Positions 41,996-52,330 of a stretch of 64,000 nt of DNA are shown here, one piece after another. The number at the start of each line of letters is the position of its first letter. The stretch's first letter is position 1. The stretch covers positions 62,001-126,000 of the forward strand of contig NZ_JAGIPR010000001.1 in the NCBI RefSeq assembly GCF_017877355.1. Direction: 5' to 3'. The notes beneath the pieces are model-generated. The model was not told where the DNA came from. It worked only from the letters and a program-made list of their open reading frames with translations, and searched no databases. The translations under genes were made by a program, and so were the position numbers. This DNA is from Chryseobacterium jejuense. Its GTDB lineage: Bacteria > Bacteroidota > Bacteroidia > Flavobacteriales > Weeksellaceae.

Positions 41996-42627
41996 GTGAA
42001 GTACTACAAAAAATAAAAGACCAGAAAGTAGTTCCGTTGTTTTATAACGAATCGTTTGAAGTCTCAAAAAATACCATACAAGCTTTATATGAAGCAGGAA
42101 TCCGTGTGATAGAATACACCAACCGAGGTCATCAGGCATTGGAGAATTTTACCAGGCTGAAAGAAATTTCCCACACAGAATTTCCTGGCCTTCTGTTAGG
42201 AATCGGAACGGTAAAAAACATACAGGAAATGGATGATTATGCCCATGCAAAAGCAGATTTCATCATTACACCGGTCATCAGTGAAGATTTGGTGAAACAT
42301 GCTCTTGAAAAAAATATCTTTCTGATTCCGGGCTGTTTTACTCCTTCCGATATCAATATTGCATATCAGAATGGGTTAACACTGGTTAAAATATTCCCGG
42401 CTGACGCTTTAGGTAAGAACTACATCAAATCGATACAGCCTGTTTTCCCGGGAATGAGTTTCATGCCAACGGGAGGAATCCATGCTGAATCTGAAGATAT
42501 CAGAGAATGGCTCAATGGTGGTGCCATGGCAGCAGGATTGGGAAGTTCACTCATCGGAAAAGATGTTAATGAAGAAGAACTGACTCTGAAAACAAAAAAT
42601 TTATTACAACAACTTAATCATAACTAA
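41992..42627 (+). CDS. kdgA: KDPG aldolase
   Basis: The 211-residue class I aldolase has the Schiff-base Lys133 in GLTLVKIFPADALG and the catalytic Glu41 in GIRVIEYTNRG, at the same spacing as E. coli Eda. FMPTGGIHAESEDI forms the phosphate-binding end. It splits KDPG into pyruvate and glyceraldehyde-3-phosphate. It overlaps kdgK by 4 bp, and the transporter ATG follows its stop without any gap. Confidence 0.92.
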   Translation: MSEVLQKIKDQKVVPLFYNESFEVSKNTIQALYEAGIRVIEYTNRGHQALENFTRLKEISHTEFPGLLLGIGTVKNIQEMDDYAHAKADFIITPVISEDLVKHALEKNIFLIPGCFTPSDINIAYQNGLTLVKIFPADALGKNYIKSIQPVFPGMSFMPTGGIHAESEDIREWLNGGAMAAGLGSSLIGKDVNEEELTLKTKNLLQQLNHN

Positions 42628-43902
42628 ATGCAGGCTCCTCAAAATCGCAATATAAGATGGTGGATGCTGTCTCTCGTTTTTCTTGCCACTACGATCAATT
42701 ATCTTGACCGTCAGGTAATGGGCTTGCTGAAACCTGTTCTGGAAAAAGAATTCAGTTGGGACGAAAAAGATTACAGCTATATTGTGATGGCCTTTACCAC
42801 TACTTATGCCATCGGCTACATGGCGATGGGAAGGTTTATAGACAGGGTAGGAACCAAAGTCGGGTATGCGGTTTCCCTTATTGTATGGAGTCTTGCTTCT
42901 ATAGGACATGGTTTTGTGAAAAGTACCATTGGGTTTATCATGGCGAGAAGTACTTTGGGAATCAGTGAAGCAGGAAACTTCCCTGCTGCCATCAAATCTG
43001 TGGCTGAATGGTTTCCGAAAAAAGAAAGGGCACTGGCAACGGGTATTTTCAATTCGGGAGCAACTGTGGGAGCTATTTTAGCACCGCTGCTGGTTCCGTT
43101 CATTCTGGGACATTACGGCTGGAGACAGACTTTTGTGTGGATCGGTGCCTTGGGTATGGTTTGGATTATCCTTTGGTGGAAATTCTATGCCGTTCCGGAA
43201 AAAACCAAAAATCTCAGCAAGGAAGAACTGCAATACATAAAAAGTGACCAGGATGAAAAAACAGAGGAAAAAACCAAAATCCCTTTATCAGAATTACTCA
43301 AATATAAAGTAACATGGGCATTTGCTGTCGGTAAAATTTTAACCGATCCCATCTGGTATTTTTTCATGTTCTGGTTACCGGCATATTTCTCAGATGTGTT
43401 CAAAATGGATTTAACAAAACCATCCCTTCCGTTGATCATTATTTACAGCGGTACCACGATCGGAAGTATTGGCGGAGGATATCTCTCATCATTTCTGATT
43501 AAAAAAGGCTGGGCCATCGGAAGAGCCAGAAGCATTACGATGTTATTGTTTGCTTTGATGGTGGTTCCGGTAATGTTCTCAAAATATGTAGATAATATGT
43601 GGATGATCACGATCATCATTGCCTTTGCAACAGCTGCACACCAAGGGTGGGGAGCCAATCTTATGACTACGGTGGGAGATAAATTACCTAACAGCTATGT
43701 TAGTTCTGTCATAGGTTTTGGCGGAATGCTCGGTTCAGCGGCAGGAATTATTTTTCCGCTGTTCATCGGGATTGTTTTGGATACATTCAAAAAGGCAGGA
43801 AACATCAATGGCGGTTACAATATTATTTTCTTTATCGCAGGAATTTCATATGTTGCTGCCTGGGGACTCATTTCGTTGATTAACAGAAAGAAAACAGTTT
43901 AG
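42628..43902 (+). CDS. exuT: Hexuronate MFS transporter (ExuT type)
   Basis: The 424-residue inner-membrane transporter has 12 TM segments and the signature of the anion:cation symporter branch: INYLDRQVMGLLKPV near TM1, SLASIGHGFVKSTIGFIMAR and SEAGNFPAAIKSVAEWFPKKERALATG between TM2 and TM5. The branch imports hexuronates and aldonates with protons. Here it should bring glucuronate or aldobiouronate products into the cytoplasm. It starts directly at the kdgA stop. No xylose-specific importer is seen in the window. Confidence 0.88.
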   Translation: MQAPQNRNIRWWMLSLVFLATTINYLDRQVMGLLKPVLEKEFSWDEKDYSYIVMAFTTTYAIGYMAMGRFIDRVGTKVGYAVSLIVWSLASIGHGFVKSTIGFIMARSTLGISEAGNFPAAIKSVAEWFPKKERALATGIFNSGATVGAILAPLLVPFILGHYGWRQTFVWIGALGMVWIILWWKFYAVPEKTKNLSKEELQYIKSDQDEKTEEKTKIPLSELLKYKVTWAFAVGKILTDPIWYFFMFWLPAYFSDVFKMDLTKPSLPLIIIYSGTTIGSIGGGYLSSFLIKKGWAIGRARSITMLLFALMVVPVMFSKYVDNMWMITIIIAFATAAHQGWGANLMTTVGDKLPNSYVSSVIGFGGMLGSAAGIIFPLFIGIVLDTFKKAGNINGGYNIIFFIAGISYVAAWGLISLINRKKTV

Positions 43903-43929
43903 TATAAAAATAGAGTTTAAAAAATAAAA

Positions 43930-46398
43930 ATGAAATCCGGGCTTTACATGACCATCTGTCTCCTGATCACTATATCTTCCTTTGCCCAGAAAGGAGGAAA
44001 AAATAAACTGTGGTATGATAAACCGGCCAGACAGTGGGTGGAAGCTCTACCGATAGGAAACGGAAAGATTGCAGCAATGGTTTATGGAGACCCTTATCAG
44101 GAAAGACTTCAGCTGAATGAAGGGACATTCTGGTCTGGAGGTCCTTCCCGGAATGATAATCCCGATGCGCCAAAAGTCCTGGATTCTATCAGATATTATG
44201 TATTCAACGGAAATTATAAAAGAGCCCAGATCCTTGCTGATAAAGGATTAACAGCGAAAACAGTTCACGGTTCGGCATTTCAGAATATTGGCGATTTTAC
44301 GCTGGATCTAAATAACCTTAAGGATGTCAAAAATTATTACAGAGAACTGGACATTGAAAAAGCAATCACAACCACTACATTTACTTCTGGAGGGGTTAAC
44401 TTTAAAAGAGAGGTTTTTGCTTCAATTCCCGATCATGTAATCGTTATTAAATTAAGCTCGGATCACAAAAATGCACTGAATTTTACAGCAAGATTCGATA
44501 GCGAACTTAAAAAGAACGTTAAAGCAATTGACGCCAATACTTTACAGATGGATGGAATTTCTTCCACATTAGACGGCATCCAGGGACAGGTGAAATTCAA
44601 TGCGCTGGCAAAATTCGTTACCAAAGGGGGGAGAACACAGGCTTCAGAAAATGGAATTTCGGTAATCAATGCTCATGAGGTCATGATTCTTATTTCAATC
44701 GCAACTAATTTTACAGACTACAAAAATTTAAATGCAGACGAAATTTTAAAGGCCAGAAAGTATATTGAACAAGCAGAACATAAAAATTTCAAAACCTTAT
44801 TTCAAAATCATCTGAATGCTTATCAGAACTATTTCAAAAGGGTAGATCTGGATTTAGGGACTTCCGAAGCAGCAAAAAATCCTACAGATGTCCGGATTAG
44901 AAATTTTGCTGCTGGTTATGACCCGGAACTGATTTCATTGTACTATCAGTTCGGGCGCTATCTCCTGATTTCTTCCTCTCAGCCGGGTGGCCAGCCTGCC
45001 AATCTGCAGGGGATCTGGAACAGTTCCAACAAACCGGCCTGGGACAGTAAGTATACCATCAACATCAATACGGAAATGAATTACTGGCCGGCGGAAAAGA
45101 CCAATCTTCCCGAAATGCATGAACCATTGATCCAGATGATAAAAGATTTGAGCGAAACGGGAAAAGAAACGGCAAGAATAATGTACAACAGCCGCGGCTG
45201 GGTAGCCCATCATAACACCGATATCTGGAGAATAACAGGAGTGGTGGATTTTGCCAATGCCGGAATGTGGCCGATGGGCGGAGCCTGGCTTTCACAGCAT
45301 TTGTGGGAAAGATATTTGTACAGCGGAGATATAAACTATCTGAAAACAATTTACCCTGTTCTGAAATCTTCAGCACAGTTTTATGAAGATTTCCTGATTG
45401 AAGAGCCTACGCATCATTGGCTGGTAGCAAGCCCGTCAATGTCTCCTGAAAATATTCCGCAGGGACATCAGGGAAGTGCTCTGGCAGATGGAAATACAAT
45501 GGATAACCAATTGATGTTCGACTTGTTCACCAAAACAAAAAAGGCGGCACAAATTCTCAATATAGACTCAGAAAAAATCAAAGTTTGGAACACTATTATT
45601 TCAAAATTGCCGCCTATGAAAATAGGAAGCTACGGACAATTGCAGGAATGGATGGAAGACCTGGACAATCCGGAAGACAACCACAGACACGTTTCTCATC
45701 TGTACGGATTATTTCCTTCCAATCAGATCAGTCCGTTTACCACACCGGAATTGCTGGATGCCTCCAGAACCGTACTCGTTCACCGTGGAGATGTATCCAC
45801 AGGTTGGTCAATGGGCTGGAAAGTTAATCTTTGGGCTAAATTGTTGGATGGAAACCACGCCTATAAATTAATCAAAGACCAGTTGACGCTTGTAGAAAAA
45901 GACGGCTGGAATACCAAAGGCGGAACATATCCGAATCTTTTTGATGCACATCCGCCATTCCAAATTGATGGAAATTTCGGCTGTACTTCAGGGATTACCG
46001 AAATGCTTTTGCAGACTCAAAACGGTTTTATCGACATTCTTCCCGCACTTCCGGGAGAGTGGAAAAGCGGAAAAATTTCTGGACTGAAAACGTATGGAGG
46101 TTTCGAAGTCAGTATGATCTGGAAAAACAACAAAGCTAAAGAAGTCATCATAAAATCCGAATTGGGAGGAAACTGCAGAATAAGGCTTCCGAACGAAATG
46201 CAGCTTTCCGGAAATACAAAACTGAAAAAAGCGGAAGGTAGAAACCCGAATTCCTTATTTGAAATTCCGGAAACTCCGAAACCATTGATTTCTGACAAAG
46301 CAAAATTGAATCCTGTTGAAATTAAAACTGATCTTATATATGATTTCCCAACTGAAGCAGGAAAAATATATATATTAAGATGGAGTGATAAAAGCTGA
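43930..46398 (+). CDS. GH95 alpha-L-fucosidase/alpha-L-galactosidase
   Basis: The 822-residue periplasmic glycosidase has a signal peptide (ITISSFAQ). It then shows the GH95 start LWYDKPARQWVEALPIGNGKIAAMVYGD with LNEGTFWSGGP, the catalytic motif ININTEMNYWPAE (Asn378 and Asn380), the acid Glu507 in SPSMSPENIP and Asp680 in FQIDGNFGCT. Thr376, two residues before Asn378, replaces the His found in characterised alpha-L-fucosidases. As I recall, Thr at this place marks alpha-L-galactosidase activity in a Bacteroides ovatus xylan locus. It lies 27 bp after the transporter gene. Confidence 0.9.
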   Translation: MKSGLYMTICLLITISSFAQKGGKNKLWYDKPARQWVEALPIGNGKIAAMVYGDPYQERLQLNEGTFWSGGPSRNDNPDAPKVLDSIRYYVFNGNYKRAQILADKGLTAKTVHGSAFQNIGDFTLDLNNLKDVKNYYRELDIEKAITTTTFTSGGVNFKREVFASIPDHVIVIKLSSDHKNALNFTARFDSELKKNVKAIDANTLQMDGISSTLDGIQGQVKFNALAKFVTKGGRTQASENGISVINAHEVMILISIATNFTDYKNLNADEILKARKYIEQAEHKNFKTLFQNHLNAYQNYFKRVDLDLGTSEAAKNPTDVRIRNFAAGYDPELISLYYQFGRYLLISSSQPGGQPANLQGIWNSSNKPAWDSKYTININTEMNYWPAEKTNLPEMHEPLIQMIKDLSETGKETARIMYNSRGWVAHHNTDIWRITGVVDFANAGMWPMGGAWLSQHLWERYLYSGDINYLKTIYPVLKSSAQFYEDFLIEEPTHHWLVASPSMSPENIPQGHQGSALADGNTMDNQLMFDLFTKTKKAAQILNIDSEKIKVWNTIISKLPPMKIGSYGQLQEWMEDLDNPEDNHRHVSHLYGLFPSNQISPFTTPELLDASRTVLVHRGDVSTGWSMGWKVNLWAKLLDGNHAYKLIKDQLTLVEKDGWNTKGGTYPNLFDAHPPFQIDGNFGCTSGITEMLLQTQNGFIDILPALPGEWKSGKISGLKTYGGFEVSMIWKNNKAKEVIIKSELGGNCRIRLPNEMQLSGNTKLKKAEGRNPNSLFEIPETPKPLISDKAKLNPVEIKTDLIYDFPTEAGKIYILRWSDKS

Positions 46399-46449
46399 AG
46401 AGACAATTTAAAACTACATTTATTAAAATAAAAACTAAAAAATCTATAT

Positions 46450-48168
46450 ATGAAAAAGAGGCTAATGAATCCTATTTTTTTGAGAAATAAAACCAATGTT
46501 ATGGCAGTGGCAGCTTTACTTTCCATCAGTAACCTCTCTGCACAGACTTTTTCCGACTTCAACTACCATGGAAACGATAAAATATATAATGATAACCCTC
46601 TTAAACCGGACGAATTTTATTCCCCGATTCTACAGGGCTGTTACCCCGATCCCAGCATTACCAGAAAAGGAGAAGACTACTATCTCGTAAATTCTTCATT
46701 TTCAATGTTTCCGGGAGTTCCTATTTTCACTTCTAAAGATTTGGTGAATTGGAAGCAGGTAGGACATGTCCTGGACAGACCTTCACAGCTTAAAGTTGAA
46801 AAATCGGGAGTTTCGCATGGAATTTATGCTCCGGATATAAAATACAATAAACACAACGATACTTTTTATATGATTACTACCCAGTTTGCGGGCGGTATCG
46901 GAAATATGGTTGTAAAAACCAAAGATCTGGCAAAAGGATGGAGCGAAGTTCAGAAACTGAATTTTGACGGCATTGATCCTTCTATTTTCTTTGATGATAA
47001 TGGAAAAGCCTATATTGTTCACAATGATGCTCCGCCAAAAGGTACCGAGCAGTACAACGGCCACCGTGTTATTAAGATCTGGGAATATGACCTCGAAAAA
47101 GACCAGGTAGTGGCGGGCTCGGATAAGATTATTGTAAACGGCGGCGTGGATCTTTCCCAAAAACCCATCTGGATTGAAGGTCCCCATATTTATAAAAAGA
47201 ACGGTAAATATTATCTGATGTGTGCAGAAGGAGGAACCGGTGGTAACCACAGTGAAGTTATTTTTATGTCTGATTCCCCAAAAGGACCTTACGTTCCGGC
47301 TGGTAATAATCCGATTCTGACACAGCGTTATTTCCCGAAAGACAGAAAAGAAAAAGTAGACTGGGCAGGCCATGCAGATCTGGTAGAAACGCCGGATGGC
47401 CAATATTACGGAGTATTTCTGGCAATACGCCCGAATGAGAAAAACAGAGTCAATAAAGGCCGTGAAACATTCATCCTTCCGGTTGACTGGAGCGGAACTT
47501 ATCCTGTGTTCCAAAATGGCTTGGTTCCGATGAAACCAAAATTAAAAATGCCACAAGGCGTTCAGAATCAAACTGGGCAAAACGGATTTTTTCCCAACGG
47601 AAATTTTACCTATAACGATAAATTAACCGATAAAAATCTCGATTACCGATGGATTGCCATGCGCGGACCTCGTGAAAGCTTCATTACTGTCACAAAAAAT
47701 GGTGTGAAAGTAAATCCTTTTGAAACCAATATCAAAGCATTGGCTCCGGTTTCAGCATTGTTCCACAGATTACAGCATGAGTCTTTTGAAACTTCTGTAA
47801 CTCTGGATTTTAAGCCTAAATCAGAAAAAGAGTTGGCAGGAATTACCTGTTATCAAAGTGAAACATTCAATTATGTTTTCGGAATCACAAAAAAGGATAA
47901 AGATTTCTACATTGTATTGGAAAGAACAGAAAAAGGACAATCAAAGCTGATCGCCAGTGAAAAGATCTCATTATCCAAACCGGTTAAACTGCAGGTTGTT
48001 GCTGATAAGGATGAACATAGCTTTAATTATTCACTGGATGGGAAGAGCTATAAAAACCTTGGCGGACCGGTTTCTGGAGATATACTTTCTACTGATGTGG
48101 CGGGAGGTTTTACAGGAAGCCTTATCGGGCTGTACAGTACCTCTTCCAATGATATTGTACCGCAATAG
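46450..48168 (+). CDS. GH43 beta-xylosidase/alpha-L-arabinofuranosidase with C-terminal sandwich
   Basis: The 572-residue enzyme has a signal peptide (SNLSAQTF). It has a five-bladed beta-propeller with the catalytic triad base Asp67 (GCYPDPSIT), pKa modulator Asp176 (DGIDPSIFFDD) and acid Glu243 (IEGPHIYKK). The propeller is followed by a C-terminal beta-sandwich of the GH43_C2 type (SFETSVTLDF to the end). This set-up, with SFSMFPGVPIFTSKDLVNWKQ after the first blade, is typical of exo-acting xylosidase-type GH43. It removes xylose or arabinose from imported oligosaccharides. A repeat fragment lies 12 bp after its stop. Confidence 0.88.
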   Translation: MKKRLMNPIFLRNKTNVMAVAALLSISNLSAQTFSDFNYHGNDKIYNDNPLKPDEFYSPILQGCYPDPSITRKGEDYYLVNSSFSMFPGVPIFTSKDLVNWKQVGHVLDRPSQLKVEKSGVSHGIYAPDIKYNKHNDTFYMITTQFAGGIGNMVVKTKDLAKGWSEVQKLNFDGIDPSIFFDDNGKAYIVHNDAPPKGTEQYNGHRVIKIWEYDLEKDQVVAGSDKIIVNGGVDLSQKPIWIEGPHIYKKNGKYYLMCAEGGTGGNHSEVIFMSDSPKGPYVPAGNNPILTQRYFPKDRKEKVDWAGHADLVETPDGQYYGVFLAIRPNEKNRVNKGRETFILPVDWSGTYPVFQNGLVPMKPKLKMPQGVQNQTGQNGFFPNGNFTYNDKLTDKNLDYRWIAMRGPRESFITVTKNGVKVNPFETNIKALAPVSALFHRLQHESFETSVTLDFKPKSEKELAGITCYQSETFNYVFGITKKDKDFYIVLERTEKGQSKLIASEKISLSKPVKLQVVADKDEHSFNYSLDGKSYKNLGGPVSGDILSTDVAGGFTGSLIGLYSTSSNDIVPQ

Positions 48169-48180
48169 TATGAAAGATTT

Positions 48181-48217
48181 GTCATTCTGAATGGAACGAA
48201 GTGAAATGAAGAATCTC
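48181..48217 (+). repeat. Dispersed repeat fragment related to the element at 59860-60019
   Basis: GTCATTCTGAATGGAACGAA and the following GTGAAATGAAGAATCTC match, with small changes, the reverse complement of about 59962-60000 (GTCGTTCTGAACGAAATGAA... AAAGAATCTC). Short repeats of this 'GTCATTCTGAACGAAGTGAAGAATCTC' kind are scattered through many Chryseobacterium-like genomes. Only the core without the terminal repeats is seen here. Confidence 0.55.
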
Positions 48218-48313
48218 GTCTTTTACTGACAGTAGAGAAAAAATACTTGGTGACAACAATTAAGTATTTTAAAATTGAAAAACTAAGCGTAAAACCAAAC
48301 ATCACAGTATCTT

Positions 48314-49921
48314 TTGAAAATCAAAAAATCTTATATAGTTTCTTTATTGGGGTTTATCGGGCTGAATCTTCTTTCAGCCCAGGTAAATCCTTCCGGAAAA
48401 CAGAGTACATCGTTTACCAATCCAATCATATGGGTTGATGCACCTGATTTATCTATCACCAGAAACGGAAATGATTTTTACCTGATCAGTACCACCATGC
48501 ATCTGATGCCGGGAGCACCGGTAATGCATTCCAGGGATCTGGTACATTGGGAAATGTCCGGGTATGTTTTTGATACCCTGAATGACAATTCAAAATATGA
48601 TTTATTGAACGGAACCGTTTACGGCAGAGGCCAATGGGCTTCTTCAATCCGCTATCACAAAGGGAAATATTACGTTTTGTTCTCTCCGAATGATGAACCT
48701 TTCAAATCTTATTTCTACGTGACTGATAATCCTGAAAAAGGAAAATGGAAATTGATCACAAGAACACGGCATTTTCATGATGCGTCTTTGTTTTTTGATG
48801 ATGATGACAAAGTATATGTTTTTACTTCCAACAAAGTTTTTGAACTGAATCTTGATTTTAAAGAGGTCATAGGAAATCCGGATGGAACTGAGGTATTTCA
48901 GAAAGATGCTTCGGAAACCGGACTTTTGGAAGGAAATCAGATTATCAAAAGAAACGGAAAATATTATATGATGATGATTTCCTGGCCAAAAAACGGGAAA
49001 CGCCGCCAGGTAGTCTACAGAGCGGATAAAGTGACAGGTCCTTACGAGAAAAAAGTAGTTCTGGAAGACAATTTTTTAGGATTTTCCTATGCAGGTCAGG
49101 GCGCTTTGATAGATGATAAAAACGGAAACTGGTATTCCCTCATTTTTCAGGACAGAAACGGAGTGGGACGTGTTCCGCTGCTGTTGCCCGTACAGTGGGA
49201 AAATGACTGGCCGGTATTGGGAGATAACGGCAAAGTTCCTTTGAAAGGAGAAATTCCGCTTCCGCCATTCAAAGCAAAAAATCATTTGGTGGAAAGCGAT
49301 GAGTTTTCTGATAAAAAAATGAAAATCCAGTGGCAATGGAATCATAATCCTGTGAATGAAACGTGGTCTTTAGCTGAAAGAAAAGGATTTCTGAGACTAA
49401 AAACCAGCAGAGTGGTAGACAATCTGTATGCAGCACCCAATACTTTGACCCAGAGAATGGAAGGCCCGACCTCTTCAGCAGTTGTTGCGATGGACCTGAA
49501 AGGAATGAAAGATGGGGATGTTGCCGGTTTCAGTGCTTTCAACGGGGATTCCGGGATTTTGTCAATAGTGAAGGAAGGCCAAGAAAAATTCATTGTTTTT
49601 TCAACCAATGAAGTAAGCCTGGATACTAAGACAAAAGCGATTACAGGGGTTAAAAAAGAAGAGAAAAAACGGATTCCTCTCAATTCGGATAGCGTTTTCC
49701 TTCGTATTGATGCCAATTTTAACCTAGGTAAAGATCTTGCTGACTTTTATTACAGCACCGATCAGAAGAACTGGACAGAGATGGCAAAAGATTACAAAAT
49801 GATCTTTGATTACCGGAGATTTTTTATGGGATCAAAATTCGCAGTTTTTAATTATGCCACTAAAAATACCGGAGGTTTCGTAGATGTGGATTTTTTCAGA
49901 ATGAATGAAGCCGGGAAGTAA
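48314..49921 (+). CDS. GH43 glycosidase (subfamily 12-like), TTG start
   Basis: The 535-residue protein starts at TTG (48314), because an in-frame stop lies just upstream and only this start gives the full signal peptide MKIKKSYIVSLLGFIGLNLL ending at SAQ. The triad is Asp45 (DAPDLSIT), Asp156 (FHDASLFFDD) and Glu206 (LLEGNQIIKR), and the second half is a beta-sandwich domain. The TMHLMPGAPVMHSRDLVHWE segment is typical of the arabinofuranosidase/xylosidase branch found in Bacteroidetes xylan loci. Leader and gene follow the previous GH43 gene after 145 bp. Confidence 0.86.
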   Translation: MKIKKSYIVSLLGFIGLNLLSAQVNPSGKQSTSFTNPIIWVDAPDLSITRNGNDFYLISTTMHLMPGAPVMHSRDLVHWEMSGYVFDTLNDNSKYDLLNGTVYGRGQWASSIRYHKGKYYVLFSPNDEPFKSYFYVTDNPEKGKWKLITRTRHFHDASLFFDDDDKVYVFTSNKVFELNLDFKEVIGNPDGTEVFQKDASETGLLEGNQIIKRNGKYYMMMISWPKNGKRRQVVYRADKVTGPYEKKVVLEDNFLGFSYAGQGALIDDKNGNWYSLIFQDRNGVGRVPLLLPVQWENDWPVLGDNGKVPLKGEIPLPPFKAKNHLVESDEFSDKKMKIQWQWNHNPVNETWSLAERKGFLRLKTSRVVDNLYAAPNTLTQRMEGPTSSAVVAMDLKGMKDGDVAGFSAFNGDSGILSIVKEGQEKFIVFSTNEVSLDTKTKAITGVKKEEKKRIPLNSDSVFLRIDANFNLGKDLADFYYSTDQKNWTEMAKDYKMIFDYRRFFMGSKFAVFNYATKNTGGFVDVDFFRMNEAGK

Positions 49922-50032
49922 AAATAGTAACAAAAATCAGAAAGGCAGGGAAAGATCTGCTGTATATATTTAAAACAAAAGAATGCCTGTTATTTTTTTA
50001 TTCAAAATAATAAGTGTTAAAAATACAAATAA

Positions 50033-50911
<879 letters not shown>

Positions 50912-50951
50912 AGTATCAGGCTAAAAGCTTTTAATCCAAATTTCCTATTCT

Positions 50952-52328
50952 ATGAATATCCGTAAAATATATGTCAGTTTAATTGCAATGATAGGGTTTT
51001 CCCAGATGGGATTCTCGCAGAATCCTATCGTCCAGACCAATTACACTGCAGACCCTGCGCCGATGGTGTACAATGACAGGCTGTATGTGTATACCACTCA
51101 CGATGAAGACAATTCCACCTGGTTCACCATGAATGACTGGAAAGTATATTCCACGAATGATATGGTCAACTGGACAGACTACGGAACAGTTCTTTCGTAT
51201 AAAGATTTCGATTGGGCAAAACGCGATGCCTGGGCTGCACAATGCATAGAGAGGAACGGAAAGTTTTTTATATATGTTCCGATGTGGTCCAAAACCAATA
51301 ACAAAGGTGCTATAGGTGTTGCTGTTGGCGACAGTCCGTTTGGACCTTTTCATGACCCGCTTGGAAAACCTCTGGTTCAGAGTGAATGGGGTGATATCGA
51401 TCCCACGGTTTTTGTGGATGATGACGGACAGGCTCATATGTATTGGGGAAATCCTAAGCTTAAATATGTAAAGTTAAATGAAGATATGATTTCCTATTCC
51501 GGAAATATTGTAGAAGTACCAATGAGCGAAGAATCATTTGGAAAAAGAGAGGGAAAACCTAATCCGGAAAGACCCACAAAATACGAGGAAGGTCCGTGGC
51601 TGTACAAAAGAAAAAATCTGTATTATCTTTTCTGGCCGGGCGGCCCGCTTCCTGAATTCATAGGATATTCTACCGGAAAAACGGCACAGGGACCCTGGAA
51701 GTATGGAGGAATTGCGATGCCCACTGAAGGAAAATCATTCACCAATCATCCTGGCGTTATTGATTTCCGGGGAAAAACCTATTTCTTTTATCACAACGGA
51801 GCATTGCCGGGTGGAAGTGGGTTTACAAGATCGGTAAGTCTGGAAGAGCTTACATTCAATAAAGACGGTTCCATTTCACCTTTTAAAATGACCAACGGAA
51901 TTACAAAAGCTATTGCAACAGTTAATCCTTATTCATTCAACCAGGCTGAAATGATTGCATGGTCAGAAAATATAAAATCTTATCAGAATAAAGAGGCTGG
52001 TGTTTTCATCAAAGCAAAGAAAAATGGCGCCTATACCAGTGTAAAGAATGTGGATTTCCGAAAAAAAGGAGCCGTTGCTTTATCTGCAAGGGTAGGAACC
52101 ACCCATAACAGTGACGTAACAATGAGCATTCATTTGGATGCTGTGAACGGCCCGGTTGCCGCAACGGTAAAGGTTCCGATGACGGGTGGGGATGATCGAT
52201 GGGAAACGGTAAAAGTTCAGATTGCTGAAAAGATTACCGGTGTTCATGATCTGTACTTTGTATTCAATGGAAAAGCCTCAACAGATATTATGTATTTCGA
52301 TTACTGGACCTTTCTTGAAAATAACTAA
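50952..52328 (+). CDS. GH43 arabinofuranosidase-type enzyme with C-terminal CBM6-like domain
   Basis: The 458-residue enzyme has a signal peptide (GFSQNP), a catalytic propeller with Asp34 ([23 protein letters not shown]), Asp150 ([10 protein letters not shown]) and Glu213 ([10 protein letters not shown]), and a last third (residues about 325-458) with [17 protein letters not shown] and [10 protein letters not shown], which is a CBM6-like beta-sandwich. The N-terminal motif is that of GH43 subfamily 29-like arabinoxylan arabinofuranosidases. It lies 40 bp after the esterase gene and 2 bp before the GH97 gene, so the group is probably co-transcribed. Confidence 0.87.
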   Translation: MNIRKIYVSLIAMIGFSQMGFSQNPIVQTNYTADPAPMVYNDRLYVYTTHDEDNSTWFTMNDWKVYSTNDMVNWTDYGTVLSYKDFDWAKRDAWAAQCIERNGKFFIYVPMWSKTNNKGAIGVAVGDSPFGPFHDPLGKPLVQSEWGDIDPTVFVDDDGQAHMYWGNPKLKYVKLNEDMISYSGNIVEVPMSEESFGKREGKPNPERPTKYEEGPWLYKRKNLYYLFWPGGPLPEFIGYSTGKTAQGPWKYGGIAMPTEGKSFTNHPGVIDFRGKTYFFYHNGALPGGSGFTRSVSLEELTFNKDGSISPFKMTNGITKAIATVNPYSFNQAEMIAWSENIKSYQNKEAGVFIKAKKNGAYTSVKNVDFRKKGAVALSARVGTTHNSDVTMSIHLDAVNGPVAATVKVPMTGGDDRWETVKVQIAEKITGVHDLYFVFNGKASTDIMYFDYWTFLENN

Positions 52329-52330
52329 TC

